The notes under the pieces: model-generated
The model's database searches: none
What the model saw: the letters and a program-made list of their open reading frames with translations, nothing else
What the model was told of the DNA's origin: nothing
In this document: one piece after another, positions 17,873 to 27,330 of the stretch
Position numbering within the stretch: the stretch's first letter is position 1
Layout of the letters: every line of letters starts with the position of its first letter
Source: Sanguibacter suaedae
GTDB taxonomy: Bacteria; Actinomycetota; Actinomycetes; Actinomycetales; Cellulomonadaceae
DNA length: 64,000 bases
NCBI RefSeq assembly: GCF_016342785.1
Contig: NZ_JAEINH010000006.1
Location: 124,001 to 188,000 of the forward strand
Reading direction: 5' to 3'
Position numbers and translations under genes: made by a program

Positions 17873-20308
17873 CTACCTGCCCCAGGGGCGCCCCGGCTCC
17901 CCCGGGCGCCACGGGTGACCCGGCTTGCCGGGCTTGCACGGCGGCGCCGAGGACCGGTGCACCAGCGGGACCGTCGACCAGTCCATGTCGGACGCGAGGT
18001 AGAACCCCGGGTACGACGGCTGGTTGTACGTGGTCTGCTGGCGTGCCACCTCGACGCGGTACTGGGCGTCGTGCATGAGGGTGTACATCTTCCGGTCGGT
18101 GAGCTCCGTGGACAGGTGGATCCGGACGGCGGACGAGTCGACGGTCCGCACGAGGACCTCCTCGCGCCAGTCGCCGAAGACGTCGGCGACGAGCGACGGG
18201 GTGCCCTTGGTGCCGTTGTTCGTCAAGGTCCCGTCGAGCGTGCGCAGCGTGCCGCGCTGCCAGTCGTCGATGGTGGGCGTCGCGCTCCCCGACCCGTTGA
18301 TGACCTGGGTCGTCCCGTCGGCCGCCCAGCGCACGGTCATGTTGGTCCCCGGCGTCCCGCCCGGCAGCCGCGTGCCGTCGGCGGCACGCAGACCGAGCGG
18401 GTCGGACCCGTCCGGGTTGCCGGCCCACGTCTCGATGCCCCGGACGTCCGGACGGACGTCACCGATCATCCCGCGACCCGTGTCCCGGCCGGAGTACTCC
18501 CCCACGAGCACCTCACCGGTGGCGGCGTCGCGCAGCGCCATGCCGTAGGGCGCCCACGTCCCGCCCTCGTGCACGGTGAAGATCTCCAGGCCCGGCCGTG
18601 CGGGGTCGATGTCCGTGACGTGCATCGCGTCACCGTGGCCGAGGCGGGCCGACGTCCCCGGCGCAGCGCTGCCCGCAGGCATGTCCGCGAACGAGCTGTA
18701 GAGGAGCGACCCGTCGTCGTCGATGGTGGCCGACCCGTAGACGATCTCCTGGCGCCCGTCCCCGTCGACGTCGGCGGCGCTCAGCGAGTGGAAGCCCTGC
18801 GTCGTGAGGGTCCCGAACTCGGGGTCGGTGCCGTCCACCCCGTGCGGCGAGTCCGCGAAGGGGTTCGACATGGGCGCCCAGCCGCTGTCGACGTCCCACA
18901 CCTTCGACAGGCGCTCGCCGTCCCAGGTGTAGGACACGAGCGCGGCACGGGTGTAGTAGCCACGAGCGAAGACGGCGCTGGGCCGCTTCCCGTCGAGGTA
19001 GGCGACGCCGGCGAGGAACCGGTCCACCCGGTTCCCCGGTTCGATGCGGGACATCGCGTAGTCGCCCCACATGAGCCCGTCGTCGTGGCGCCCCGGCTCG
19101 TACCTGACGGTCTCGAGCTCGGCACCGGTGGCCCCGTCGAGCACCGTGAGGTACTCGGGACCCGACAGCACGAATCCCTCGAACGCGCGCAGCGCGTTCC
19201 GGGCGCTGCGCCCCGGGGCGTAGACGTCGATGAAGTGGTCCGCCAGCGCCTGTGCGGACTCCCGGGACAGCGGGTACCCGTGCGCGACCTCCAGCCCGAG
19301 CGCCTCCTCGATCGTCGCCGGCCAGTGCCCGGCGACCACCTCGGGGTGTTCGTGCCAGCCGAGGAACATGTCCACGAGGTGCTCGTAGTAGTCGTCGGCG
19401 CTCATGCGGTAGTCGTCGTCGACGGAGTACCCGGCGGCGACGTCCTCGGGCAGCAGCGTGACCGGGGTGTCCGAGACGACCTCGCCCGACCTGCCGAAGG
19501 TCAGCGTGCGGGTGCCGGGTGCCGTCTTGAGCATCATCTCCGACCGGCCGTCACCGTCGAAGTCGTAGACGAGGAACTGCGTGTAGTGGGCACCGGCGCG
19601 GATGTTGGGGCCGAGATCCACGCGGTGCAGGAGGGTGCCGTCCGACTCGTAGGTGTCGATGTACACCGGGCCGGTGTACCCGACCTGCGACACGTCCTTG
19701 GAGTTCGACGGATCCCACTTCACCACGAGCTCGTAGGCACCGTCACCGTCCACGTCACCGACGCTCATGTCGTTCGCGGAGTACGTGTAGCTCTCGCCCG
19801 CCGGCGTGACACCGTCCGCCGGTCGGGTGAGCGGTACGTCCCGGTAGGCGCCCGCCCAGGGCGTGGCCGGGTCGCTGAGGGCGGACCGGTAGGCAGCCCG
19901 GCTCTTCGAGCGCCCCTTCGCGGGGGCGACCTGGTAGCTCGCCCCCGACCTGCCCGAGGAGTCGAGGAAGTTGGTGCTGTCCTTGACGGTGGCCAGGTAG
20001 CGCCCGTCCCGGAAGACGACGAAGCTCGTGCCGGTGAGCCCGGACCTCCCCGCGCCGGTGGCCTCGGGGCCGAGCAGCCTCCAGGAGAGGAACACGCCGT
20101 CGTCGGTGCTCGCCGCGACGAGTCCGCGGTCGAGCGCCTCGAGCCGTGGCCCGGGCGCGGGCCGACCCTTCGCGTGCGCCGACGTGCTGTGGACCGCGTC
20201 GGGCGCGGCGGTGGAGACGGTCGCTCCTGCGAGGAGCAGGGCGCCGCTTGCGGCGACGGCCGCGATCGATCGTGCCGTCATTCGTCGTCTGGTCTGATGA
20301 CTCACCAT
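17873..20308 (-). CDS. Secreted rhamnogalacturonan lyase (PL11)
   Basis: 811 residues. It is an extracellular enzyme that beta-eliminates the rhamnogalacturonan-I backbone of pectin. A signal peptide is clear (basic MVSHQTRRRMTARS, hydrophobic AVAASGALLLAG, and an Ala-rich cleavage region near residue 33-36). A fibronectin-like N-terminal domain leads into a long beta-propeller with repeated calcium-type motifs such as DVDGDGAYEL, DFDGDGRSE and DVDGDGRQE, as in Bacillus YesW/YesX. The protein ends in a Gly-Pro-rich tail (PGKPGHPWRPGEPGRPWGR) without a carbohydrate-binding module. GAAAGGA sits 5 nt before the ATG. A TTGACA promoter and a LacI-type operator lie upstream. Confidence 0.93.
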   Translation of the reverse strand: MVSHQTRRRMTARSIAAVAASGALLLAGATVSTAAPDAVHSTSAHAKGRPAPGPRLEALDRGLVAASTDDGVFLSWRLLGPEATGAGRSGLTGTSFVVFRDGRYLATVKDSTNFLDSSGRSGASYQVAPAKGRSKSRAAYRSALSDPATPWAGAYRDVPLTRPADGVTPAGESYTYSANDMSVGDVDGDGAYELVVKWDPSNSKDVSQVGYTGPVYIDTYESDGTLLHRVDLGPNIRAGAHYTQFLVYDFDGDGRSEMMLKTAPGTRTLTFGRSGEVVSDTPVTLLPEDVAAGYSVDDDYRMSADDYYEHLVDMFLGWHEHPEVVAGHWPATIEEALGLEVAHGYPLSRESAQALADHFIDVYAPGRSARNALRAFEGFVLSGPEYLTVLDGATGAELETVRYEPGRHDDGLMWGDYAMSRIEPGNRVDRFLAGVAYLDGKRPSAVFARGYYTRAALVSYTWDGERLSKVWDVDSGWAPMSNPFADSPHGVDGTDPEFGTLTTQGFHSLSAADVDGDGRQEIVYGSATIDDDGSLLYSSFADMPAGSAAPGTSARLGHGDAMHVTDIDPARPGLEIFTVHEGGTWAPYGMALRDAATGEVLVGEYSGRDTGRGMIGDVRPDVRGIETWAGNPDGSDPLGLRAADGTRLPGGTPGTNMTVRWAADGTTQVINGSGSATPTIDDWQRGTLRTLDGTLTNNGTKGTPSLVADVFGDWREEVLVRTVDSSAVRIHLSTELTDRKMYTLMHDAQYRVEVARQQTTYNQPSYPGFYLASDMDWSTVPLVHRSSAPPCKPGKPGHPWRPGEPGRPWGR

Positions 20309-20403
20309 TGAATCCTTTCACCCCGACGGCGCCGCGCGTCCGTGCCCGGCTCCGCCACCCCCCGAGGCCGACCGTCCGTCGTCCTTGACGAGACGCAGCG
20401 CAC

Positions 20404-20417
20404 TGGAAGCGCTTTCC
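20404..20417 (-). promoter_or_regulatory. LacI-family operator of the rhamnogalacturonan lyase gene
   Basis: TGGAAGCGCTTTCC with the AAGCGCTT core typical of LacI-family sites. It lies about 6-20 bp downstream of the transcription start predicted from the promoter at 20430-20459, a repressing position. Confidence 0.65.
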
Positions 20418-20429
20418 CCGAGCCGTTCG

Positions 20430-20459
20430 AGTATCGGCACGACCGTCGTCCGGTGTCAA
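20430..20459 (-). promoter_or_regulatory. Promoter of the rhamnogalacturonan lyase gene
   Basis: Perfect -35 TTGACA (20454-20459) and GATACT as -10 (20430-20435) with an 18-bp spacer. The predicted start is near 20423, giving a leader of about 115 nt. Confidence 0.65.
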
Positions 20460-20475
20460 CGGTGCGGAACGGAGA

Positions 20476-21288
20476 TCAGCCCGTGGGTCCCTGCTCGTCG
20501 GCCTCCACAGCCGCCTTCCACCCGGCCTTCTCGCTGCGCCAGGCCTCCTCCGTCCGCCCACGTCGCCAGTACCCGGACGCCGACAGCATGTCGACGGGGA
20601 CACCGCGCTCGAGCCGGACGAAGCGCCGGAGCTCGCGGACGCACCCCGCGTCCCCGTGGAGGAAGACCTCGGGCACGCCACCGGGGAAGGACCACCCGCG
20701 GACGACGTCGGCGAGGGACTCCCCCGCGCCCCGGTGCACCCAGGTCACGACGTCGCCGTCGACCGCGGACGCCTGCGTACCCAGGGTCTGCTCGTCCGCA
20801 GGACCGTCGACCTCGACGAACGCCTTGACCCGCGCCCCGGCGGGCAGCACATCGAGAACGGCGGCGATCGCCGGGAGTGCGCTCTCGTCACCCACGAGCA
20901 GGTGCCAGTCCGCGACGGGGGACGGATCGAAAGCGCCCCCCGGACCGAGGAACGTCACCGTCTCGCCGGGCCGCGCCGACACGGCCCAGGGCCCGGCCAG
21001 ACCCTCCTCGCCGTGCACCACGAAGTCGATCGCGAGCTCACCGGTGAGCGGGTCCCAGGAACGGATGGTGTACGTCCGCAGACGCGGACGTCCTCCCTCG
21101 ACCTCGGGAGGGAACCGGAGCTTCACGTACCGGTCCGCGAACGGACCCGCGTCGAAGCCCACGAGCCCCTCCCCACCGAGGACCACCCGGACCATGTGCG
21201 GGGTGAGACGCTCCGTGCGGAGCACCGTCGCGGACGTCACCGGTCGCTCGGGCCTCGCGGGACGCTCGACGTGGGTCTCCTGCGTCAC
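20476..21288 (-). CDS. Siderophore-interacting protein (FAD-binding ferric-siderophore reductase)
   Basis: 270 residues of the ViuB/SIP family, which releases iron from imported ferric siderophores using NAD(P)H or ferredoxin. The FAD-binding barrel contains DRYVKLRFPPE and LRTYTIRSWD. The C-terminal half has the usual LLVGDESALPAIAAVL and the late SASGYWRRGRTEEAWR. The GTG start is directly adjacent to the deoC stop, so it is likely cotranscribed with add-deoC although functionally unrelated. No siderophore transporter gene is near. Confidence 0.9.
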   Translation of the reverse strand: MTQETHVERPARPERPVTSATVLRTERLTPHMVRVVLGGEGLVGFDAGPFADRYVKLRFPPEVEGGRPRLRTYTIRSWDPLTGELAIDFVVHGEEGLAGPWAVSARPGETVTFLGPGGAFDPSPVADWHLLVGDESALPAIAAVLDVLPAGARVKAFVEVDGPADEQTLGTQASAVDGDVVTWVHRGAGESLADVVRGWSFPGGVPEVFLHGDAGCVRELRRFVRLERGVPVDMLSASGYWRRGRTEEAWRSEKAGWKAAVEADEQGPTG

Positions 21289-22014
21289 TCAGTAGGCCCC
21301 GTCGGTGACGTCGACGGACCCGGGACCGGACTCCTCGCCGAGGTGGTCGAGTCCGGCGAGGACCGCCGCCGTCCCCGAGAGCCCCAGCCGGGTGGCCCCG
21401 GCGTCGATCATCGCGAGGGCGTCCTGAGCCGTCCGCACACCACCGCTGGCCTTCACACCCAGCCGGTCGCCCACGGCGCGTGCCATGAGCCGCACGGCGT
21501 GCACCGTCGCGCCGCCCGCGGGGTGGAACCCGGTCGACGTCTTGACGAAGTCGGCGCCCGCTGACTCGGCGGCGCGGCACGCCAGCTCGATCTCCTCGTC
21601 CGTGAGCGCCGCCGACTCGATGATGACCTTGAGGACCACCGGCGACGGCGTCGCACGCCGGACCGCCGCGATGTCCGCCTCGACGTACTCCCAGTCGCCG
21701 CTCTTCACCGCGCCGATGTTGATGACCATGTCGACCTCGTGCGCTCCGTCGGCGACGGAGTGCGCCGCCTCGGCGGCCTTGACCTGGCTCTGGTGCTGCC
21801 CCGAGGGGAACCCGCACACGGTCGCGATCTTCAGGGTGCTGCCGGCGGGCAGCGCGAGCGGCAGCATCGACGGCGACACGCAGATGGAGTACGTCCCGAG
21901 CGATGCGGCCTCCTCCGCCAGCGCCGCGACGTCCGCGGGGGTCGACTCGGGCTTGAGCAGCGTGTGGTCGACGTGCTGTGCGAGGTCGCTCGCGCTCATG
22001 GTCTTGTGCGTCAT
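21289..22014 (-). CDS. deoC: Deoxyribose-phosphate aldolase
   Basis: Cleaves 2-deoxyribose-5-phosphate to acetaldehyde and glyceraldehyde-3-phosphate. In 241 residues the catalytic set is visible: EVDMVINIG (Asp), VVLKVIIES (Schiff-base Lys) and [10 protein letters not shown] (second Lys). The ATG at 22014 has GGAGAG 7-8 nt upstream, so the longer upstream open frame is ignored. It lies 32 bp after add in the same orientation; add, deoC, deoA and cdd together form a nucleoside-degradation pathway. Confidence 0.95.
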   Translation of the reverse strand: MTHKTMSASDLAQHVDHTLLKPESTPADVAALAEEAASLGTYSICVSPSMLPLALPAGSTLKIATVCGFPSGQHQSQVKAAEAAHSVADGAHEVDMVINIGAVKSGDWEYVEADIAAVRRATPSPVVLKVIIESAALTDEEIELACRAAESAGADFVKTSTGFHPAGGATVHAVRLMARAVGDRLGVKASGGVRTAQDALAMIDAGATRLGLSGTAAVLAGLDHLGEESGPGSVDVTDGAY

Positions 22015-22046
22015 CGTTCTCTCCGTGGCTGATGGGGTGGGGCGGG

Positions 22047-23123
22047 TCACTGGACGCCGTGCTCGGCGAAGCCCGCGATGATCTGCTCGCCGAGCGCGTG
22101 GCGCTCGTCGTGGTGGATGAAAGCGCTCCATGCCGCCGCGAGGGTGGCGTCGCGCAGGTCGGAGAGGGTCCAGCCCGCCTCCTCGACGAGGAGGGTCATC
22201 TCCCGCGTCATGGACGTCCCGGACATGAGCCGGTTGTCGGTGTTCACCGTCACCGCGAAGTCGAGGTCGCGCAGGCGCGAGATGGGGTGGTCGGCGACGG
22301 ACGTCGCGGCTCCGGTCTGGACGTTCGACGACGGGCAGAGCTCGAGCGGGACCTGGTTGTCGCGGAGCCAGTGGGCGACGAGGCCCAGCTGCGGTGAGTC
22401 GCTCCCGAGCCCCGTGATGTCCTCGACGATGCGGACACCGTGGCCGATGCGGGACGCGTGGCCGAGGTGGACGGCCTCCGCGATCGAGTCGACACCAGCG
22501 GCCTCCCCCGCGTGGATGGTGACGGGGAACGACGCGTCGTTGAGCGTCCGCCACGCGGACGGGAAACGGGACGGCGGGAAGCCGTCCTCGGCTCCGGCGA
22601 TGTCGAAGCCCACGACCCCTGCGTCACGGTTCGCGAGCGCCAGCGCGGCGATCTCGTCCCACCGGTCGGCGTGCCGCATTGCCGTGACGAGCTGCCCGGC
22701 GCGGATGGTCCGGCCCTCCTCGGCGGCGAGCGCCACGCCCTCCTCGAGGCCGATGCGCACGGCGTCGACGGCGTCCTGGAGGCTCAGGCCCTGAGTGAGG
22801 TGCTGCTCCGGCGCCCAGCGCTGCTCGGCGTAGACCACGCCGTCGCGGGCGAGGTCGATCACGGCCTCGCGCGCGACACGGGTCAGGCCCGCGGCCGTCT
22901 GCATGACGGCGATCGTGTGGTCGAACGTCTCGAGGTAACGCACGAGGGACCCCGAGTCGGCGGACTCGACGAACCAGGCCCGCAACGCCTCGGGGTCGGT
23001 CGTGGGGAGCGTGTGGCCGGCCTCCGCCGCGAGCTCGACGACGGTCTCGGGGCGCAGGCCCCCGTCGAGATGGTCGTGGAGCACGACCTTGGGCAGGGCG
23101 GAGATCGACAGGTCAGACGTCAT
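22047..23123 (-). CDS. add: Adenosine deaminase
   Basis: Converts adenosine and deoxyadenosine to inosine and deoxyinosine. In 358 residues the zinc site is complete: [10 protein letters not shown] (His-x-His), TIHAGEA (His and catalytic Glu), ASRIGHGVR and [13 protein letters not shown] (Asp pair). The minus-strand TACCGT (23130-23135) ends 6 nt before the ATG, so the transcript is predicted to be leaderless. Confidence 0.95.
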   Translation of the reverse strand: MTSDLSISALPKVVLHDHLDGGLRPETVVELAAEAGHTLPTTDPEALRAWFVESADSGSLVRYLETFDHTIAVMQTAAGLTRVAREAVIDLARDGVVYAEQRWAPEQHLTQGLSLQDAVDAVRIGLEEGVALAAEEGRTIRAGQLVTAMRHADRWDEIAALALANRDAGVVGFDIAGAEDGFPPSRFPSAWRTLNDASFPVTIHAGEAAGVDSIAEAVHLGHASRIGHGVRIVEDITGLGSDSPQLGLVAHWLRDNQVPLELCPSSNVQTGAATSVADHPISRLRDLDFAVTVNTDNRLMSGTSMTREMTLLVEEAGWTLSDLRDATLAAAWSAFIHHDERHALGEQIIAGFAEHGVQ

Positions 23124-23165
23124 GGTCCAACGGTACCGCTGCGCCGAGCCGTCCCGCTCCCCCGG

Positions 23166-23399
23166 TCACACGGGTTCGTCGTCCTCCGGGACCTCCCACG
23201 CCTGCTCGGCGACGTCGGCCTCGTCGGCCGCCCCCGACCGGTCGGGACGCGGCGTCCCGGGGTCGTAGTCCTCGGCGTCACGCGGCCCGGGGACGTCCGT
23301 GCCGCGCAACGCCTCCTCGGTGAGGTTCACCGACCCGTCCGGGGACGGGTGCGTGAGGCCCGCGTCGCGCATCGCGTCGTGACCTGGTGTCGTGCTCAT
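23166..23399 (-). CDS. Small acidic protein of unknown function
   Basis: 77 residues, starting MSTTPGHDAMRDAGLTH. It is rich in Asp, Glu and Pro, with no membrane segment, and is probably disordered. The ATG at 23399 was chosen because AGGGAGG lies 6 nt upstream, one of the best ribosome sites in the window; the open frame extends further but lacks support. No family recognised. Confidence 0.6.
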   Translation of the reverse strand: MSTTPGHDAMRDAGLTHPSPDGSVNLTEEALRGTDVPGPRDAEDYDPGTPRPDRSGAADEADVAEQAWEVPEDDEPV

Positions 23400-23463
23400 G
23401 GTCGACCTCCCTGGGGCTCGTGGAACGACCATGGTCACCCGGCTCGGATGGGCCCGCCACCGC

Positions 23464-23817
23464 TCACCCGACCCCGGTGAGCGCACCGGGGGTGGAGGAG
23501 AGCGCTCGGACGGCCCCGACGACGGCGGTCGCGGCCCCGAGGACACCGAGCGCGACGACCACCCCGACGACGCGCCGCAGCACCGGCCAAGGGCTCCCCA
23601 CGGTGCCCCGACGGAGCGTGGCGGCCGGGCTGCGCAGGACCATGCGGACGGTCACGTAGACACCCAGGGCGGCCGCCCCGACCGTCGCCGCGGGGACGCC
23701 CGCGCGGGCCGCCGTCATCGCGAGGAGCAGGGCGCCGAGGACGACGCCGAGCAGCGTGCGCTGCCATGCGAGCGCGGTCCGCTCGGGCTGTGCACCGTCG
23801 GGCACGATGACCGGCAC
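23464..23817 (-). CDS. DUF202 family small membrane protein
   Basis: About 117 residues with the family signature ERTALAWQRT close to the N-terminus, followed by three hydrophobic segments. Function unknown. The start is uncertain: GTG at 23817 or 23805. It begins about 6 bp after the stop of a second DUF202 gene, so the two are a tandem pair likely to form a complex. Confidence 0.78.
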   Translation of the reverse strand: MPVIVPDGAQPERTALAWQRTLLGVVLGALLLAMTAARAGVPAATVGAAALGVYVTVRMVLRSPAATLRRGTVGSPWPVLRRVVGVVVALGVLGAATAVVGAVRALSSTPGALTGVG

Positions 23818-23822
23818 GCGGC

Positions 23823-24218
23823 TCAGAGGATGGTGGAGACGGCGTAGCCGGCGATGAGGATCCCCATCACCACGACTCCGACGACGAGCACGGGCAGCGC
23901 CGAGGGAGCGGGGAGCGGCAGGCCGGTCCGGAGCGCGACCTCGTTGCGGGACCATGCGCGCAACGAGTAGAGGGCGAGGCCCGCTCCGGCGAGGCACGCG
24001 ACGGCGGCCACGACGTCGAGCATGACAGGCAGCTCGGCGAAGGTCGCGAACGACGTGAGGGCGACGCCGCCGGCGACGAGCCCGAGGCCGGTACGGACCC
24101 AGGCGAGCGCGGTCCGCTCGTTGGCGAGCGAGAACCTGGCGTCGGGCTCGGAGCCCACCCCGTAGACGGAGCTGGGTCGGCGGCGGGGCTCGGGTCGGGC
24201 GTCGTCGTCGGCTGGCAC
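23823..24218 (-). CDS. DUF202/YidH family membrane protein
   Basis: 131 residues: a charged N-terminus, then FSLANERTALAWVRTGLGLV and three membrane segments. YidH-like proteins are common but their function is unknown. The GTG at 24218 is preceded by TAGGCT (24225-24230) ending 6 nt upstream, giving the pair its own leaderless promoter separate from deoA. Confidence 0.82.
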   Translation of the reverse strand: MPADDDARPEPRRRPSSVYGVGSEPDARFSLANERTALAWVRTGLGLVAGGVALTSFATFAELPVMLDVVAAVACLAGAGLALYSLRAWSRNEVALRTGLPLPAPSALPVLVVGVVVMGILIAGYAVSTIL

Positions 24219-24258
24219 GGGACCAGCCTAGGGCAGCGCCCGATCCTCGCCCCTCCGG

Positions 24259-25581
24259 TCAGTCGATGCGCGTGATGACGAGGTCCCGGGGCGCGGCAGG
24301 TGCGGCGTCCTCGATGGTCACGGCGGACCGCGCGGACTCGAGGGCCCTGGCGAACCGCTCCGGGGTGTCCGTGTGGAGCGTGAGGAGCGGCTGGCCTGCG
24401 ACCACGCGCTCGCCCGGCTTCACGTGGATCTCCACGCCGGCGCCGGCCTGGACCGGGTCCTCCTTGCGGGCGCGACCCGCACCGAGACGCCAGGCGGCGA
24501 TCCCGACGTCGAGCGCATCGAGGCCCGTGAGGATCCCGTCGCGCTCGGCGACGACGTGCTCCTGCTCCACGGCGACCGGGAGGACGGCGTCGACGTCGCC
24601 ACCCTGGGCGGTGATCATGGCGCGCCACACGTCCATGGCGCGGCCGTCGGAGAGCGCCGACCGGACCTCGTCCTCGGCGGTCGGGCGGCCTGCACCGGCG
24701 AGCATCTCGACCGCGAGCGCCACGGTGAGGTCCACGACGTCCTGGGGGCCTCCGCCGGAGAGCACCTCGACGGACTCGCGAACCTCGAGGGCGTTGCCGG
24801 CGGTGAGCCCCAGGGGCGTGGACATGTTGGTGATCAGGGCGACGGTCCGCACCCCGGCGTCCGTCCCGAGGTCCACCATGGTGCGGGCGAGCTCGCGAGC
24901 GGCAACCTCGTCCTTCATGAACGCACCGGAACCGACCTTGACGTCGAGGACGAGCGCCCCGGTGCCCTCGGCGATCTTCTTGCTCATGATGGACGACGCG
25001 ATGAGCGGGATGGCCTCGACGGTGCCCGTGACGTCACGCAGGGCGTAGAGCTTGCGGTCCGCGGGTGCCAGGCCGGACCCGGCCTGGCAGATGACGGCAC
25101 CGACGTTCTCGAGCTGGGCCATCATCTCGTCGTTCGTGAGCGCGGCACGCCACCCGGGGATGGACTCGAGCTTGTCGAGGGTGCCCCCGGTGTGACCGAG
25201 GCCACGGCCGGAGAGCTGCGGCACCGCGACGCCGAAGACGGCGACCAGGGGCGCGAGGGGCAGGGTGATCTTGTCGCCGACGCCCCCGGTCGAGTGCTTG
25301 TCCGACGTGGGACGCGAGAGGGACGAGAAGTCCATCCGCTCGCCGGACGCGATCATCGCGGCCGTCCAGCGGGCGATCTCGCCGCGGTCCATGCCGTTGA
25401 GGAGGATCGCCATGTTCAGGGCGGCCATCTGCTCCTCGGCGACGGCGCCACGCGTGTAGGCGTCGATCACCCAGTCGATCTGCTCCGGCGAGAGCGTCCC
25501 GCCGTCCCGCTTGACGCGGATGACGTCGACGGCGTCGAACGCCTCGGTGGTCCGGTCCTGGCCTGCTGTGCTCGTGCTCAT
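24259..25581 (-). CDS. deoA: Thymidine phosphorylase
   Basis: Splits thymidine and deoxyuridine to base and deoxyribose-1-phosphate. In 440 residues the phosphate-binding DKHSTGGVGDKITLPLAP and the GRGLGHTGGTLDKLESIPG loop are intact, with a C-terminal domain containing VHVKPGE-like IHVKPGERVVAG. It lies 4 bp after cdd at the end of the nucleoside-importer operon and feeds deoC. Confidence 0.95.
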   Translation of the reverse strand: MSTSTAGQDRTTEAFDAVDVIRVKRDGGTLSPEQIDWVIDAYTRGAVAEEQMAALNMAILLNGMDRGEIARWTAAMIASGERMDFSSLSRPTSDKHSTGGVGDKITLPLAPLVAVFGVAVPQLSGRGLGHTGGTLDKLESIPGWRAALTNDEMMAQLENVGAVICQAGSGLAPADRKLYALRDVTGTVEAIPLIASSIMSKKIAEGTGALVLDVKVGSGAFMKDEVAARELARTMVDLGTDAGVRTVALITNMSTPLGLTAGNALEVRESVEVLSGGGPQDVVDLTVALAVEMLAGAGRPTAEDEVRSALSDGRAMDVWRAMITAQGGDVDAVLPVAVEQEHVVAERDGILTGLDALDVGIAAWRLGAGRARKEDPVQAGAGVEIHVKPGERVVAGQPLLTLHTDTPERFARALESARSAVTIEDAAPAAPRDLVITRID

Positions 25582-25585
25582 CTGG

Positions 25586-26017
25586 TCACGCCCTCTCGAC
25601 GAGGTCGCTCGGCCCGAACGCGTCGGGGAGCACCTCGTCCATCGTCTTGATCCCGCTGACCGTCTCCACCTGGAGCCCGGGTCCTCCGTGCTCCCAGAGG
25701 AGCTGCCTGCACCGTCCGCAGGGCATGAGCGTGCTGCCGTGCCTGTCCACGCACGTGAACGCGACGAGGCGACCGCCGCCCGACGCGACGAGGGACGACA
25801 CGAGGCCGCACTCCGCGCAGAGCACCACCCCGTAGGCGGCGTTCTCGACGTTGCACCCGACGACGACGCGCCCGTCGTCGACGAGCGCCGCCGCCCCCAC
25901 CGGGAACGACGAGTACGGCGCGTAGGCCTTGGTCATGATCTCCCGGGCGGCCGCGCGGAGCGCCTCCCAGTCGATCGGGCTGCCGGTGGTGTCGTGGGTG
26001 TCCTGGGAGGTGCTCAC
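25586..26017 (-). CDS. cdd: Cytidine deaminase
   Basis: 143 residues of the small tetrameric class. It carries zinc ligands and catalytic Glu in VLCAECGLV and the PCGRCRQLLWE pair (three cysteines), with NVENAAYG binding the ribose. It makes uridine or deoxyuridine for DeoA and other phosphorylases. The GTG start overlaps the stop of the upstream permease by 4 bp (GTGA), so it is coupled to nucleoside uptake. Confidence 0.95.
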   Translation of the reverse strand: MSTSQDTHDTTGSPIDWEALRAAAREIMTKAYAPYSSFPVGAAALVDDGRVVVGCNVENAAYGVVLCAECGLVSSLVASGGGRLVAFTCVDRHGSTLMPCGRCRQLLWEHGGPGLQVETVSGIKTMDEVLPDAFGPSDLVERA

Positions 26018-27330
26018 TTGGTGTACGGGATCCCTTCAGCTGCGGGCGCGCGGACGCGACCGACGAGACCGGCGACGGCGAAGATGGTCGCCAGGTAGGG
26101 CAACATCGAGAGGAACTGCGCCGGGATCGGCGAGCCCACGATGGACAGTGTGCCGCGGAGCGCCTCGGCGAGGCCGAAGAGCAGCGCCGCCAGCAGCGCG
26201 CCGCGCGGGCTCCACCGGCCGAGGATCATGGCTGCGAGGGCGATGAATCCTCGTCCCGCGGTCATCTCCTTGCCGAACGCCAGCCCGAGGGCGATCGTGA
26301 ACGACGCTCCGCCGAGGCCCGCGATCGCCCCACCGAGGATCGTGTTGCGCCAGCGGGTGCGGTTCACCTTGATGCCGACGGTGTCCGCAGCCTTGGGGTG
26401 CTCGCCCACGGCCCGCATGCGCAGACCCCACCGGCTGCGGAACAGCATGACCTGGAGGACGGCGATGGTGACGAACAGGATGTACACGAGGATCGTCTGC
26501 CGGAAGAGCATGGGCCCGACGATCGGGATCTGCGAGAGCAGCGGGATCTCGATGACCGGGAGCCGGGGCGGCGAGTTCAGCGTGCTCGAGTTCTCCTTGA
26601 GCACCGTGGAGAACAGGAAGCTCGTGAGTCCGGTCACCAGGACGTTGAGCACCACCCCGACGATGATCTGGTCGACACGGTAGGTGATCGCGAACCACGC
26701 GAGGACCGCCGCGACGGCCGCGCCGGCGAGCGGGGCGGCGAGAAGACCGGCGTACGGGTTCGAGACGAGCGTCGCGACCACCGCGGCGAGGAAGGCCCCG
26801 GCGAGGAGCTGCCCCTCGATCGCGATGTTGATGATCCCGGAACGTTCGCAGACGAGGCCGGCCATCGCCCCGAAGGCCAGCGGGACGGCGAAGACGAGGC
26901 CCTGGGTGAGCATGTTGGGGACCGCGATCGCGTTCCCCTTGTCCGCGCCGGACCAGACGAGGAACGCGAGGAGGAACGCGATGCCGACGATGACGGGGAC
27001 CCAGACCCCGACCTTCACGCGTCGGACGGCGGCGTAGGTGGCGTAGCCGGCGAGCGCGGCGACGAGGACACCCAGGCCGATCGTCACCGGACCTGCCGGG
27101 ACGGTGAGCGGAGCGAGCTGGAAGAAGTCCTTGGACGTGGCGAGGGAGAACGTCGTCTCGGACCCGGTGGGGGCACCGAGCGCGAAGACGAGGACGGTGA
27201 GGGCCGCGACCACCCAGTAGGCGACGGGCGCCTGCCAGGAGATCGGCGGCGCGACCTCGCCGGTGAGGGCCCCGCGGTCGTCGGTCGGTCCACCGGGGTT
27301 CTTCAGTGACTTGTCGGTGCTGACGCTCAC
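26014..27330 (-). CDS. Nucleoside ABC transporter permease (second)
   Basis: 438 residues with about ten membrane segments and the BPD_transp_2 pattern of BmpC/NupQ-type permeases (GAMAGLVCERSGIINIAIEGQ; later AVGEHPKAADTVGI, the cytoplasmic coupling loop). The start is the GTG at 27330, overlapping the previous stop as GTGA; the much longer open frame upstream is antisense noise. An N-terminal extension of about 30 polar residues precedes the first membrane helix. It works with the ATPase (28592) and lipoprotein (30298). Confidence 0.92.
   Translation of the reverse strand: MSVSTDKSLKNPGGPTDDRGALTGEVAPPISWQAPVAYWVVAALTVLVFALGAPTGSETTFSLATSKDFFQLAPLTVPAGPVTIGLGVLVAALAGYATYAAVRRVKVGVWVPVIVGIAFLLAFLVWSGADKGNAIAVPNMLTQGLVFAVPLAFGAMAGLVCERSGIINIAIEGQLLAGAFLAAVVATLVSNPYAGLLAAPLAGAAVAAVLAWFAITYRVDQIIVGVVLNVLVTGLTSFLFSTVLKENSSTLNSPPRLPVIEIPLLSQIPIVGPMLFRQTILVYILFVTIAVLQVMLFRSRWGLRMRAVGEHPKAADTVGIKVNRTRWRNTILGGAIAGLGGASFTIALGLAFGKEMTAGRGFIALAAMILGRWSPRGALLAALLFGLAEALRGTLSIVGSPIPAQFLSMLPYLATIFAVAGLVGRVRAPAAEGIPYTK

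Noticed and set aside
17828-20311. 827-codon open frame antisense to the rhamnogalacturonan lyase
   Set aside because: Val/Arg/Gly/His-rich translation without motifs; the lyase with signal peptide and promoter is on the opposite strand.
22118-22130. AGCGCT-core sequence resembling a LacI-type operator
   Set aside because: It lies deep inside the add coding region and encodes ordinary residues of the protein; no promoter nearby.
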